This document shows positions 25,109 to 34,600 of a stretch of 64,000 bases of DNA, piece after piece. Origin of the DNA: MWBF01 sp040772005 (GTDB lineage Bacteria > Chloroflexota > Anaerolineae > CG2-30-64-16); NCBI GenBank assembly GCA_040772005.1, contig JAXGYZ010000012.1, positions 72,492 through 136,491 on the forward strand. Reading direction: 5' to 3'. Each line of letters starts with the position of its first letter. Position 1 is the stretch's first letter. The position numbers and the translations under genes were made by a program. A model generated the notes under the pieces. That model was not told the DNA's origin, made no database searches, and saw only the letters and a list, made by a program, of their open reading frames with translations.

Positions 25109-25461
25109 GTGGGCCTCGCGATGAGGATGGCCGACTGGCGCCCGACATTGTGCGTTGCCAGGATCCGGCAGGCTTCGTCGGGCGTGCAGTTCAGCAGGAG
25201 CTTGAGCTCCGTGTCGCGCTTGACCAGGTCAACGTTGACCACGATCGCGGTCACGCGCATGTCGTCCTCCGTCGTCAGGCTGCCGCGCCAGACGTCGATG
25301 CCATCGCCATCGGCCGCGCGCGTGCCCGCGAGGTAGCCGTAGTCGAGCGGGTAGACGAACTCCGGATAGCGCGGGTGACGGCTGCCTGCCGGCCGGTCGA
25401 TCACGACCGTGCTGATGCGCACCAGCTCGTCCAGCCGCTCCCAGAACTCAGGCGTATTCAT
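25105..25461 (-). CDS. Short inorganic pyrophosphatase-like protein
   Basis: Only 118 residues, against about 175 for soluble family I pyrophosphatase. EFVYPLDYGYLAGTRAADGDGIDVWRG preserves the Y-x-x-DYG and DGDxxDV metal-binding core (shown here in part as PLDYGYL and DGDGIDVW), but the surrounding shell is shortened. It may be a miniature PPase or a regulatory descendant. It is translationally coupled to the glycosyltransferase gene, where pulling pyrophosphate away would help precursor synthesis. Confidence 0.72.
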   Translation of the reverse strand: MNTPEFWERLDELVRISTVVIDRPAGSRHPRYPEFVYPLDYGYLAGTRAADGDGIDVWRGSLTTEDDMRVTAIVVNVDLVKRDTELKLLLNCTPDEACRILATHNVGRQSAILIARPT

Positions 25462-25509
25462 GGATGTCGACCTCGAAGCAGTACAGGCACGTCGTTTCGC
25501 CTGTATTGT

Positions 25510-26088
25510 CTAGCTGTGCTCTCCCACGATGATGTCGGCCAGCCGCCGTTTCGGGACATGGTGGATGCTCTGTGCATCGCGCCAGTACTTGATGTCGCCA
25601 TCGGGTCCGACCTCGTCCAGCACGACGGTCTCCGCGGGCACGCCGAGCGCAACGACATGGAGGATGTCGTAGTTCTCCGGGATGCCCAGGATGGTGCGCA
25701 CCTTGCCGCGCTCGACCGAGCCGAGGATGCAGCCGCCCAGCCCGCGCTCCACCGCGCCGAGCAGCAGGTTCTGTAGGGCCAAGCCCTCATCCACTGCCGC
25801 GGCCTGACCGTGGCCCTTCTCTGCCAGGACGACCACATATGCACTGGGCCGCTCCCCTTCGTCGGGGCCGGGCCAATCGGTGAGATACCCTGCCCAGGCG
25901 AGACAGGGGTAGATGGCCGCGTTCGTGTCCCGGTCGCAGCAGAGGACGTAGCGCAAGGGCTGGCCGTTGCGCGCGGACCCTGACAGGCGCGCCAGGTCCA
26001 CCAGCTCGCGCAAGGTGTCGAGCGTGACAGGTTCGGATTCACGGAAGCGGCGATAACTGCGGTTACGACGGACAAGTTCTTCGATCAC
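25510..26088 (-). CDS. Nitroreductase-family FMN protein
   Basis: A 192-residue nitroreductase: RNRSYRRF at the N-terminus binds the FMN phosphate, SGSARNGQPLRYVL follows, and GGCILGSVERGKVRTILGIPE is the second family block. The GTG at 26088 is chosen because AAGGAGG lies seven bases upstream; a longer frame from 26115 overlaps the upstream gene. The family reduces nitro groups, quinones or flavins with NAD(P)H. It follows the hydroxylase large subunit in the operon, so an electron-transfer role is possible but unproven. Confidence 0.85.
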   Translation of the reverse strand: MIEELVRRNRSYRRFRESEPVTLDTLRELVDLARLSGSARNGQPLRYVLCCDRDTNAAIYPCLAWAGYLTDWPGPDEGERPSAYVVVLAEKGHGQAAAVDEGLALQNLLLGAVERGLGGCILGSVERGKVRTILGIPENYDILHVVALGVPAETVVLDEVGPDGDIKYWRDAQSIHHVPKRRLADIIVGEHS

Positions 26089-26098
26089 GATTTCCTCC

Positions 26099-28429
26099 TT
26101 ATTTCGACCGTTCATGCAATCCCCGCCACACGCGTTCGGGCGTCAGCGGGAACTCCGTAAAGCGTACGCGCGTGGCGTCGTAAACGGCCGCGGCGACGGC
26201 CGCCGCGACCGGCAGGTAGGGCATCTCGGCCATGCCGCGCGCACCCCACGGCCCGTTCGGGTCCGGCACTTCGACGATAATCGAGTCGAGACGGGCGGGC
26301 ACATCCAGCACGGTCGGAATCAGATAGGTGCTGAGCCGATTGGTGAGCACCTGCCCGTCGCGCGTCCGCCAGTCCTCCATGAGCGTGTAGCCGAGCGCCT
26401 GCACCACCGCGCCTTCGATCTGCCCCGTCACCTGCTGCGGGTTGAGCGCCCGGCCCACGTCGTCCGCGCTGATGAACCGCTCCACACGCACCTCGCCGGT
26501 GTCCATGTCCACCGCGACCTGGCACGCCTGCGCCACATAGCCGTAGGCGAAGTTCGGCTGGCCCTGGCCGGTGTCGTGGTCCAGCCGGGTCGTCTTGGGC
26601 GCGAGATAGACGTACTCCGCTACCGCGGGCCGGTCCTCGTTGCACCACTTTGCCAGCGCGGCCTCTGCCGCGCCGCGCACGGCGTTGCCCGCCATGTAGG
26701 TCAGCCGCGAGGCCGACGCGCTGCCCGAGTCGCCCATGCGCGCCGTGTCGGACGTGATCGTGCGCATGCGCTCGAACGGGATGCCGAGCGTCTCCGCCGC
26801 GGCCTGGGCCATGACGGTGTGATGCCCCTGGCCCACGTCCGCGCCCGCGATGAAGAGGGTGGCCTCCTCGATCTCGGTGCCCCCGCGCAGCTCCACGCGC
26901 GCGTACGAGTTCTCCTGGTAGCCGAAGCTGAAGCCCACGTTCTTGAACCCCGCCGCGAAGCCGATCCCGCGCCGGATATTAGCCACAGAGGTCGCAGAGG
27001 GCTCAGAGATCATTTGAGGTTGTGAGAACGGTCTGCTTTGCGGGTTGAGGCTCCCACTATCGTCTCTCAAGACCTCAGTGACCTCTGTGCTCTCTGTGGC
27101 TATCCGCGTGGGCCGGTGCCAGCGGCCGGCAGGGTCCTGCGTCCAGCCGACCGCGGTCGCCGCGGCGATGATCGTCTCGGTCAGCCCGACGCCGCCCGGG
27201 ATGGGCGTGCCGGTCGATAGTAGCTTCTCGTCCGTGAGCACGTTGCGCAGGCGCAGCTCGACCGGGTCCATGCCGAGCGCTTCGGCCAGCCGGTCCATCT
27301 GGCTCTCCGCGGCAAAGTGGCCCTGCGGTCCGCCGAACCCGCGGAACGCCGCCCCCGGCACATTGTTTGTGTAAACGGCGCAGGTGTCCACCGCAACGTG
27401 CGGGATCTCGTACGGGCCCGTGCAGGTGAGCGTCGTGTTGCCCAGCACCTTGTTGCTGGTGTACATATACGCGCCGCCGTCCGCGACCACGCGCACCTCC
27501 GCCGCGGTCAGCGTGCCGTCGCGGCGCGCGCCCCAGCGGGTGTAAATCGTCATCGCGTGGCGCTTGCCGTGGCCGATGATGGACTCTTCGCGCGTCCAGA
27601 TGGTCTTGACAGGTCGGTGGATGCCGCGCTGCGCCAGCCGCCAAACGGCCAGCGCCAGCGTGATCTGGACCGACATATCCTCGCGGCCCCCGAACGCACC
27701 GCCGATGGCCGGGTAGATGACGCGGACCTGATCGACCGGCAGGTCGAGCGCATGGGCAATCGCCTCGCGGTCCGCATGCGTCCACTGGCCCGCGACCTCC
27801 ACGGTGACGCGGCCGGCCTCATCGAAGTATGCCACGCCCGCCTCCGGCTGGAGATAGGCGTGCTCCTGCACCGGCGTCTGGTAGACATCCTCGACTACGA
27901 CATCCGCCGCGCGGAATCCCGCGTCCAGGTCGCCCTTGCGGATGCGGTAGCTGTACGCGATGTTGTCGGCGCAGTGTGGATGAAGCTGCGGCGCGCCGGG
28001 CTGCATGGCCTCCTCCGGTTCCAGCAGCAGGGGCAGGTCCTCCCATTCGACGCGGATGAGCTTGAGCGCGGCGCGCGCCTGCGCCTCCGTCTCTGCGACG
28101 ACGAGCGCGACCTGGTCGCCGACGAAGCGCACGATGTCCGCGCCGGCCTTGCCCGACCCGGGCCCGCATAGCACCGGTTGGTCCTTGATTTGCAGGCCGT
28201 ACTCGTTGACCGGCACATCCGCGGCGGTAAATATCGCGACGACGCCCGGCGCGGTTGCCGCAGCCGTGACGTCCAGGCTGACGACGCGGGCGTGCGGCCG
28301 GCCCGCGAACAATGTCGCCATGTGGAGCATATCGGGCCGGCTGATATCGCCCGGATAGAGCGTGCGGCCCGTGACCTTGCCGGCCGCGTCGCTGCGCGGG
28401 ATGCTCTGACCGATGGAGGATTGGTTCAT
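26099..28429 (-). CDS. Xanthine-dehydrogenase-type molybdenum hydroxylase, large subunit (1)
   Basis: A 776-residue molybdopterin subunit: N-terminal ald_Xan_dh domain (PRSDAAGKVTGRTLYPGD), then GGAFGGREDMSVQ, AAFRGFGGPQG, GADVGQGHHTVMAQAAAETLG and QIEGAVVQALGY, which hold the Mo-cofactor. With the FAD/2Fe-2S subunit upstream it should oxidise purines such as hypoxanthine or xanthine. Context (SsnA, YgfK) points to the XdhD-like, selenium-linked group. Residues about 443-483 are encoded by a palindromic repeat (26981-27102) inserted in frame just before the conserved RRGIGFA. The ATG at 28429 is used; a GTG at 28438 is possible. Confidence 0.88.
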   Translation of the reverse strand: MNQSSIGQSIPRSDAAGKVTGRTLYPGDISRPDMLHMATLFAGRPHARVVSLDVTAAATAPGVVAIFTAADVPVNEYGLQIKDQPVLCGPGSGKAGADIVRFVGDQVALVVAETEAQARAALKLIRVEWEDLPLLLEPEEAMQPGAPQLHPHCADNIAYSYRIRKGDLDAGFRAADVVVEDVYQTPVQEHAYLQPEAGVAYFDEAGRVTVEVAGQWTHADREAIAHALDLPVDQVRVIYPAIGGAFGGREDMSVQITLALAVWRLAQRGIHRPVKTIWTREESIIGHGKRHAMTIYTRWGARRDGTLTAAEVRVVADGGAYMYTSNKVLGNTTLTCTGPYEIPHVAVDTCAVYTNNVPGAAFRGFGGPQGHFAAESQMDRLAEALGMDPVELRLRNVLTDEKLLSTGTPIPGGVGLTETIIAAATAVGWTQDPAGRWHRPTRIATESTEVTEVLRDDSGSLNPQSRPFSQPQMISEPSATSVANIRRGIGFAAGFKNVGFSFGYQENSYARVELRGGTEIEEATLFIAGADVGQGHHTVMAQAAAETLGIPFERMRTITSDTARMGDSGSASASRLTYMAGNAVRGAAEAALAKWCNEDRPAVAEYVYLAPKTTRLDHDTGQGQPNFAYGYVAQACQVAVDMDTGEVRVERFISADDVGRALNPQQVTGQIEGAVVQALGYTLMEDWRTRDGQVLTNRLSTYLIPTVLDVPARLDSIIVEVPDPNGPWGARGMAEMPYLPVAAAVAAAVYDATRVRFTEFPLTPERVWRGLHERSK
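26981..27102. repeat. In-frame palindromic insertion inside hydroxylase large subunit 1
   Basis: The arm TAGCCACAGAGGTCGCAGAG (26981-27000) has an inverted partner ending CTCTCTGTGGCTA at 27102. The 122-bp unit is translated as Ser/Thr/Gln-rich sequence with no counterpart in normal family members and keeps the frame open. Confidence 0.8.
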
Positions 28430-28454
28430 AAACAGCACCGTAGAAAACTTAGCG

Positions 28455-28529
28455 AACCACGGAAGACGCGGAGCACGCGGAAGTCAAGATAAGTTTTGGT
28501 TTCCGCGCACTCCGCTTCTTCCGTGGTTA
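28455..28529. repeat. Palindromic repeat, ACCACGGAA family
   Basis: AACCACGGAAGACGCGGAGC (28455-28474) and its inverted partner ending CTTCCGTGGTTA at 28529 surround an AT-richer centre. It fills the gap between the two hydroxylase genes, and the stop codon of the upstream gene (28527-28529) lies in its arm. A related palindrome is at 43494-43570, with half-copies at 15971-16014 and 48569-48590. Confidence 0.85.
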
Positions 28530-29921
28530 GTTCTGCGCCGCGGCCCGGTCCACTGCTTCAAGGATTTTGTAATAGCCGGTGCAGCGGCACAGGTTGCCGG
28601 TCAGTGCTTCCTTGACCTGGCCGGGCGTCGGATGCGCGACTTCTGCCAGCAGCATCCCTGCGGACATAATCAGGCCGGGCGTGCAATAGCCGCACTGCAC
28701 CGCGCCCGCATCCACAAACGCCTGTTGGAGCGGGTGCAGCGTGCCTTCCGGCGCCAAGCCCTCGACCGTGACCACCTCGCAGCCGGCCGCGCGTTCCGCG
28801 GGCACCAGGCAGCTCATCACCGCAACGCCGTCCAGCCAGACGGTGCACGCGCCGCACTCGCCCTCTGCGCAGCCTTCCTTCGTGCCGGTCAGCCCCGCGT
28901 CCTCGCGCAGCGCGCGCAGCAGGGTCTTGCCGTGCGCGTGGGGCAGCGTGACCGGGCGGCCGTTCAGGTTGAAGGTTACAGGTTGGAGGTTGTAAGGCCG
29001 CGGTGGCTGTGCATGGGGTGGGGCGGTGCGCAGAAGGACGGGCTGCTCCGGCCAGCCGGCGCGTTCCGTCCCATCGGCCAGTTGCTGCAGTGCACGGCTC
29101 ACCAGCACGCGCACCATGTCGCGGCGGTACTCTGCGCTCCCGCGGATATCCGAGATGGGGCGCGCGGCCGCGGCGGCCAGCTCCGCGGTCCGATTGATGG
29201 TCTCCGTGTGCAGCTCCCGGCCGGCGAGATAGGCTTCCGCTTCCGCGGCGCGCAGGATGGTCGGCGCGACCGCACCCAGCGCAATCCGGGCGCGGCGCAC
29301 GCTCGCGCCGGCGAAGTCCACGATCACTGCGGCGTTGACGATGCTGATGGCCTGTGCCTGCCGCAGCCCGAGCTTGAGGAAGGTCCCGCGCTCCGTGGGC
29401 TTGAGCGCGGGTACGTCGATGCGTGCGAGCAGCTCGTCCGGCTGGAGCGCGGTGCGCCGCACGCCCTGGAAGAAGGCATCGAACGGCAGGGTGCGCTCCC
29501 CGCGCGCCTGGCTCGCCAGCGTCACGGTTGCGTCCATCGCCCAGAGCGGCGTGATCGTGTCATTCGCCGGGCTGGCCGTCACCAGGTTACCTGCGACCGT
29601 GCCCCGGTTGCGAATCTGCGGCGCGCCGACGAGCCAGCACGCCCGCGCCAGCGGCAAGGCGCGCGCGACGGCATCCGGTGTGGCGACGACTCTGTTGTGA
29701 GACGCGAGCGCGCCGAGCGTGAGGGTGTCGGGGCCGCTATGGATGGTGTCCAGCGCAGCAATCCGGGAGATGTCTACCAGCACACCCTGCGTGCGGACGC
29801 CGCGCTCCAGTTCGAGGATGAGGTCGGTGCCGCCCGCGATGACGCGGGAGGCGTCGCCGTAGCGCGCGAGGAGCGCCAGCGCCTCGTCGACGCTCCCCGG
29901 CGCGTGATAGCTATGCCACAT
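28527..29921 (-). CDS. Fused FAD-binding and 2Fe-2S subunits of molybdenum hydroxylase (1)
   Basis: A 464-residue fusion in the order FAD subunit (about 1-290; RVIAGGTDLILEL, GAPQIRNRGTVAGNLVTASPAND) then ferredoxin-type subunit (about 315-464; EGCAEGECGACTVWLDG, QCGYCTPGLIMSAG, LCRCTGYYK with both 2Fe-2S sites). The usual arrangement is separate genes, as in the second cluster here. The linker near residues 300-320 coincides with a GGTTGAAGGTTACAGGTTGG repeat. The protein would pass electrons from the Mo site through 2Fe-2S to FAD. Confidence 0.9.
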   Translation of the reverse strand: MWHSYHAPGSVDEALALLARYGDASRVIAGGTDLILELERGVRTQGVLVDISRIAALDTIHSGPDTLTLGALASHNRVVATPDAVARALPLARACWLVGAPQIRNRGTVAGNLVTASPANDTITPLWAMDATVTLASQARGERTLPFDAFFQGVRRTALQPDELLARIDVPALKPTERGTFLKLGLRQAQAISIVNAAVIVDFAGASVRRARIALGAVAPTILRAAEAEAYLAGRELHTETINRTAELAAAAARPISDIRGSAEYRRDMVRVLVSRALQQLADGTERAGWPEQPVLLRTAPPHAQPPRPYNLQPVTFNLNGRPVTLPHAHGKTLLRALREDAGLTGTKEGCAEGECGACTVWLDGVAVMSCLVPAERAAGCEVVTVEGLAPEGTLHPLQQAFVDAGAVQCGYCTPGLIMSAGMLLAEVAHPTPGQVKEALTGNLCRCTGYYKILEAVDRAAAQN

Positions 29922-29998
29922 GCGTGCTCCGTGGATGTAGCCGATGTCTGGGGTGTGGTGTGGCGCAGCCTCAGCACACCCCAGATGCGACCCGAATA

Positions 29999-30184
29999 TC
30001 AGTAAGCCTGCGGGCCGGGCTCACCCCCGGCCTGGTGCGTCGTCTCGAAGTCCAGCCGTTGGGCTGCATCCAGCAGGCTATCGGCTTCACCGCTGTCGAC
30101 CATCGCCTGCAAGCTTTCCATCTGCATCGTCGTCAACGTGCCCTGTTCATACGCCTGGACCCAGGAGAAAGTAGGTTCTTTCAT
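29999..30184 (-). CDS. Small hypothetical protein (61 residues)
   Basis: Begins MKEPTFSWVQAYEQGTLT and is acidic and helical, with TMQMESLQAMVDSGEADSLLDAAQRLD suggesting one amphipathic hairpin (quoted in part: MQMESLQAMVDSGEAD). AAAGGAG stands 7-8 bases before the ATG at 30184, good evidence that it is translated. It lies between the SsnA gene and the FAD/Fe-S fusion on the same strand. I do not recognise a family; it could be a small partner of the hydroxylase. Confidence 0.55.
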   Translation of the reverse strand: MKEPTFSWVQAYEQGTLTTMQMESLQAMVDSGEADSLLDAAQRLDFETTHQAGGEPGPQAY

Positions 30185-30266
30185 GTTGAACTCCTTTCTG
30201 TCAGGCAAGCTATCTGCCTACCCAACTTACCCTGTCCCTGCTGACAGTGCCGTAGCCGCGGGTACA

Positions 30267-31595
30267 CTACCCGATTCTGCGCCAGACCGCGGCCGCGTGC
30301 TCGCGGGCCTGCGCCATGATGGCCGCCTCGTCCAGCGTCGTCAACCGGCGATCCTGCATCAGGACCTTGCCCGATGCGATGGTGTGCGTGATGTGCGTGC
30401 CGTCTGCGCCGAAGATGAGATGCCAGGGCAGATTGCCCGGCGTCAGCGGGGTCGGCGGCGCGTAGTCCAGGAAGACAAGGTCGGCGTTCGCGCCCGGCTC
30501 GATGACGCCGACCGGCTGCGGGAAGAACTGGCCGGCCAGCCGCGCGTTGGTCGGGTAGGCCATCTGCAGCACCACGTCGCCCGGCAGCGTGCGCGGGTCA
30601 CCCGTGTTGTGCTTGTGCGCCAGGTAGGCCGTCTTCATCTCGGCCAGCATGTTGTTCGAGAAGCCGTCGTTGCCCAGCGCGACCGGCACCCCTCGCGCCA
30701 GCAGCCCCGGCACGTCCGGCAGCCCGACCGCGTTGTTCATGTTCGAGCGCGGCTGGTGGGTGACAAACGTCCCGGTCTCGCGCAGGATGTCCTTCTCGTA
30801 CGCATCCAGGTGGACGCAGTGGACCGCGATGGTCTGCGGGCCGAGGATGCCGAAGCGGTTGAGCCGGTCGACCACCCGCACGCCGTATTTGCGCAGGCTC
30901 TCCTCCTGGTCAGCGATGCCCTCCGCGACGTGGATGTGGAAGCCGGTGTCGAGGCCCTGTGCCGCGGCCACGCTGGCCTCCAGCGTCTCGTCGGAGAGGG
31001 TCAGCGCGGCGTGCAGTCCGAAGGACGCGCCGAGCTGCGGGTTGCGCTCGCGCCGGCAGCGTTTGATGAAGCGGACGTTCTCTGCGATACCCGCGCGCGC
31101 GCCGTCCGGCCCGTTGCGGTCCGTGACCTCGTAGCACAGGCTGGCGCGCAGCCCCGTCTCCAACACGGCATCCGCGATGATGTCCAGGCTGCCGTCGATG
31201 GCGTTGGGGCTGGCATGGTGGTCGATCAGCGTCGTGCAGCCGTGGCGTACCGCGTCCACCAGGCAGATGAGCGCGGAGTAGCGGATGTCGTCCCCCAGCA
31301 GCGCCCGGTCGAGCTTCCACCACAGGCGTTCGAGGATCTCGACGAAGTTGGTCGCGGGCGCGCCGGGGATTGCCATGCCGCGCGCCAACGCACCGTAGAA
31401 GTGGGTGTGGCCGCAGAGGAAGCCGGGCAGGACGAGCTTGCCGCGGGCGTCCAGCGTTTCCTCGCCCGGCCTCGGGGTCAGCTCCGCTGACACGCCGACC
31501 TCGCGGATGAGCGCGCCCTCGGTGCGAATCGCGCCGTTGTCGATCCGCCGGTTCGCCTCACCCAGGGTGAAGATGGTCGCGTTTGTGATGAGCAT
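30267..31595 (-). CDS. ssnA: SsnA-type amidohydrolase of selenium-linked purine metabolism
   Basis: A 442-residue amidohydrolase: metal-binding GFLCGHTHFYGALARG, then FHIHVAEG, VHCVHLD and GNDGFSNNML give the HxH, His, His and Asp ligands. SsnA sits next to ygfK and xdhD-type genes in E. coli and in purine-degrading anaerobes and is thought to be an aminohydrolase acting on a purine or its ring-opened product. Here it is directly downstream of ygfK, with a 26-bp perfect hairpin between. The ATG has GGGGAG upstream. Confidence 0.88.
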   Translation of the reverse strand: MLITNATIFTLGEANRRIDNGAIRTEGALIREVGVSAELTPRPGEETLDARGKLVLPGFLCGHTHFYGALARGMAIPGAPATNFVEILERLWWKLDRALLGDDIRYSALICLVDAVRHGCTTLIDHHASPNAIDGSLDIIADAVLETGLRASLCYEVTDRNGPDGARAGIAENVRFIKRCRRERNPQLGASFGLHAALTLSDETLEASVAAAQGLDTGFHIHVAEGIADQEESLRKYGVRVVDRLNRFGILGPQTIAVHCVHLDAYEKDILRETGTFVTHQPRSNMNNAVGLPDVPGLLARGVPVALGNDGFSNNMLAEMKTAYLAHKHNTGDPRTLPGDVVLQMAYPTNARLAGQFFPQPVGVIEPGANADLVFLDYAPPTPLTPGNLPWHLIFGADGTHITHTIASGKVLMQDRRLTTLDEAAIMAQAREHAAAVWRRIG

Positions 31596-31607
31596 AAACT
31601 CCCCTCG

Positions 31608-31662
31608 TAGAAACCCGTTTTCTCCGGCCAGGCGAAGCCTGGCCGGAGAAAACGGGTTTCTA
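31608..31662. repeat. Perfect 26-bp inverted repeat between ygfK and ssnA (AGAAACCCG family)
   Basis: The left arm (31608-31633, starting TAGAAACCCGTTTTCTCCGG) and right arm (31637-31662) match over all 26 bases with a 3-base loop, GAA. It occupies nearly the whole gap. Related AGAAACCxGGTTTCT palindromes lie at 35912-35973, 40351-40365 and 57325-57376. Confidence 0.9.
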
Positions 31663-31667
31663 CCTTC

Positions 31668-34600
31668 CTATATCACCAATCCCGGCAGCGATGCGCTCAC
31701 GCCGTCCAGTACGACGAGCATCTCCGCCGCGTCGCGCAGCGAGTGCGCGCCCGCAAACGGCTGCTTCAGCCGCATCTCGCGCACCTGGAAGTCGCGCGCC
31801 AGCGTGACCTGCACGGCCTCGTCCTCGTACAGCAGGTGGCCGTTCTGCCGGGTGAGCTGCGCCGCGCGGCCCTCGTGCCGCCGGTAGACCGTGTCTCCGA
31901 TGATGCGGTAGGCGTTGTGGTCGGCCAGCAGGAAGTCCGGCTCGTTCAGGAAGAGCCGCGGCTTATCGAACCAGGGCTGCCCCTCGTGCACGCAGAAGAT
32001 GGTGCAGTCGCCGCACGCGTTGCAGAAGTCGTTCACGTTCAGGATCTGCCGGTCTTGCACGACCTCGAAGGATTCGCTGCCCGCGACGATCAGCCTGCCG
32101 TCCTGGACCGCCAGTGTCGGCACCTGCCAGCGCACCGGGTCGATGTGGAACGTCCAGTTCGCCCGGTTGGGACACACCTCGACGCACTTGTCGCAGTAGC
32201 TCGTGCACTGGAGACAGCGCGCGCCTTCCGCGCGGGCCTGCTCTTCGGTGAAGGTTAGCTCGATGAGATCGAAGTTGTCGCGCAGCGTGATGGGCAGCAT
32301 GGGCGGCTGTTGCTGGGGCAGCTTGCGCACGCGCATCTTCTTGTTCGCCAGGATGTCAGCCTCGGATAGCTTCGGCATGTGCGCGGGCGGCTGGGCAAAG
32401 TTCAAACCGAACTGGCGGCAGATGGCTTCGGCTGCGCGGCGCCCGTCCGCACAGGCCGCGATGATGCTCTCGGGCCCGCCCAGAGCCACGTCGCCGCCCG
32501 CATAGATGCCCGCCGCGGCAGTCTGGCCGCTGGCCGGGTCGATGCCGATGCCGCCTTCGTCGCACAGCGTCACCACGCTGCCGTCGAGGAAGCTGACATC
32601 CGGGCTCTGGCCGACCGCGACGATGACCGCGTCGCAGGGGATGATGAAGTCGCTGCCGCGGATGGGCACGGGGCGGCGCCGGCCATCCGGCCCCGGCTCG
32701 CCCAGCGCGTTGCGGACGCACTGGAGGCCCGTGACCTGGCCGTCCTTGCGCACCACGCTGACCGGCGACACGAGTTCTTCGAGGATGTTGCCTTCTTCCA
32801 GCGCGCCTTCCAGCTCCTCAGGGCTGGCGGGCATCTCCGCGCGCGTGCGGCGATAGACGATGGTCGCGGGGTTGCCGGTTAGCCGGCGGGACGTGCGCAC
32901 GGCGTCCATCGCCGTGTCGCCGCCGCCGATGACCAGTGCCCTGCGGCCCAGGTCCACCCGCTCCCCGCGGCGCGCGCGGTCGAGCAGCGTGAGCGCGGCG
33001 TGGACGCCTGGCCCCGCGATGCCGGGGATGTCCAGCGGCGTATCGCGCTCGAATCCGGTCGCCACGTACACGGCATCGTAGCCTTCAGACAGCAGGGATT
33101 CAGGCCGATTGGCGATGCGCCGGTTCAGCTCCAGCTCGACGCCCAGGTCGAGGATGCGGTCCACGTCGCGCTGGATGATCTCCCACGGCAGGCGGAAGAC
33201 CGGCACGAGCCGCATCATGCCGCCGATGACGTCGCGCGCCTCGTACATGTGCACCTTGACGCCGTTGAGCGCCAGGTAGAATGCGGCGGAGAAGCCCGAC
33301 GGCCCGCTGCCGATGACCGCGACGCGCTTGCCGGTCGGTGTTGCAGGGATGAGCGGCGCAACCTGGCCGTGTTCCTCCGCGTAGCGCTTGAGCGCACGGA
33401 TGGCGATGGTCTGCTCGTAGTCGTTGCGGGTGCAGCGGGTCTGGCAGAGGTGGTTGCAGACGTAGCCCGTCACGCCGGGCAGCGGGTTGCGTGCCAGGAT
33501 GACTTCGAGGGCCTGGTCGTAGTTGCCCTCGCTGATGGCCCACGCGTACTCCGGTACGTCCTGGCAGACGGCGCAGTGGGCGATGCAGGGCGCGACCACG
33601 CAGTCGAAGAAGCCCAGCCCGTCGTTGACCTTCGGCAGGCCATAGGGGAAGGCCTCCTTCTTGTACCGGTGATCGGCCAGCGCGTCCGCCGCGGCCGCGG
33701 TCAGGTTCGCCAGCTTGTCCCGGCTGAACTCAGCCGGGCTGGCCGCGCCGGCCGCGTTCATCGCGGTTTCGAGATGCTCCAGCCACTGGCCGAGCCGCGC
33801 ATAGCCGCCCGGCTTGAGCAGGTCCGAGCACGCGGTGATGGGCAGCGCGCCGCACGACAGGATGGTCGCGACGTTCAGCGCATCCGCGCCCGCGGAGTAG
33901 GACACCTGCAAATTGCCGTCGAACTCGTGCGCCAGCTTCGCAAACAGGTTCATGGTGACCGGATAGAGCGCGCGGCCCGACATGTACATCTCGTCGCCGG
34001 GCATCCACCCCTTGTGGTTGTGCATTGCCAGCGTATTGCTCAGCTTGACGCCGAACGTCACCCCGCGTGTGCGTCCCACATCCTGCAGCGTGCGAATCAA
34101 CTCCAGCGCCTTCGGGTACTTCAGGTCGTGCTCGAACACGCTGTCCGGGATGTGGATCTCGGTGAAGCCCAGGCTGCGGTGCAGGATGTCGAGCACCTGC
34201 TCTTTGCCCAGCAGCGTCGGATTCAGCTTTACGATGGTGTGCAGCCCGCGCTCGGTCATCAGGTAGCGCGCGATGCGTTCGATCTCATCCGGCGGGCACC
34301 CGTGCATCGTGGACAGCGTGACGCTGTTGGTGATGCGGCCGGGGATGTCGATGTCCGCGAACTGCGGGAAGTCGCGGCGGAGCGTGTCTCTGATCTCTGC
34401 GAGCGGGCCGGATGCATCCGCCAGCGCGTCCATGAACGCGGTCATGCGCGGGCTCTGGATGCCCTCCAGGTTGTACCCGATGCTCATGTCGAAGATGGCG
34501 CCGTGGGGTGCGTGCTCCCAGCCCAGCAGTCGCGGCAGGATGTGGACGAACGCCCACGCGTTGATGTACTCCTGCGCCGACTCCTCGAGCTTGAGTTCCT

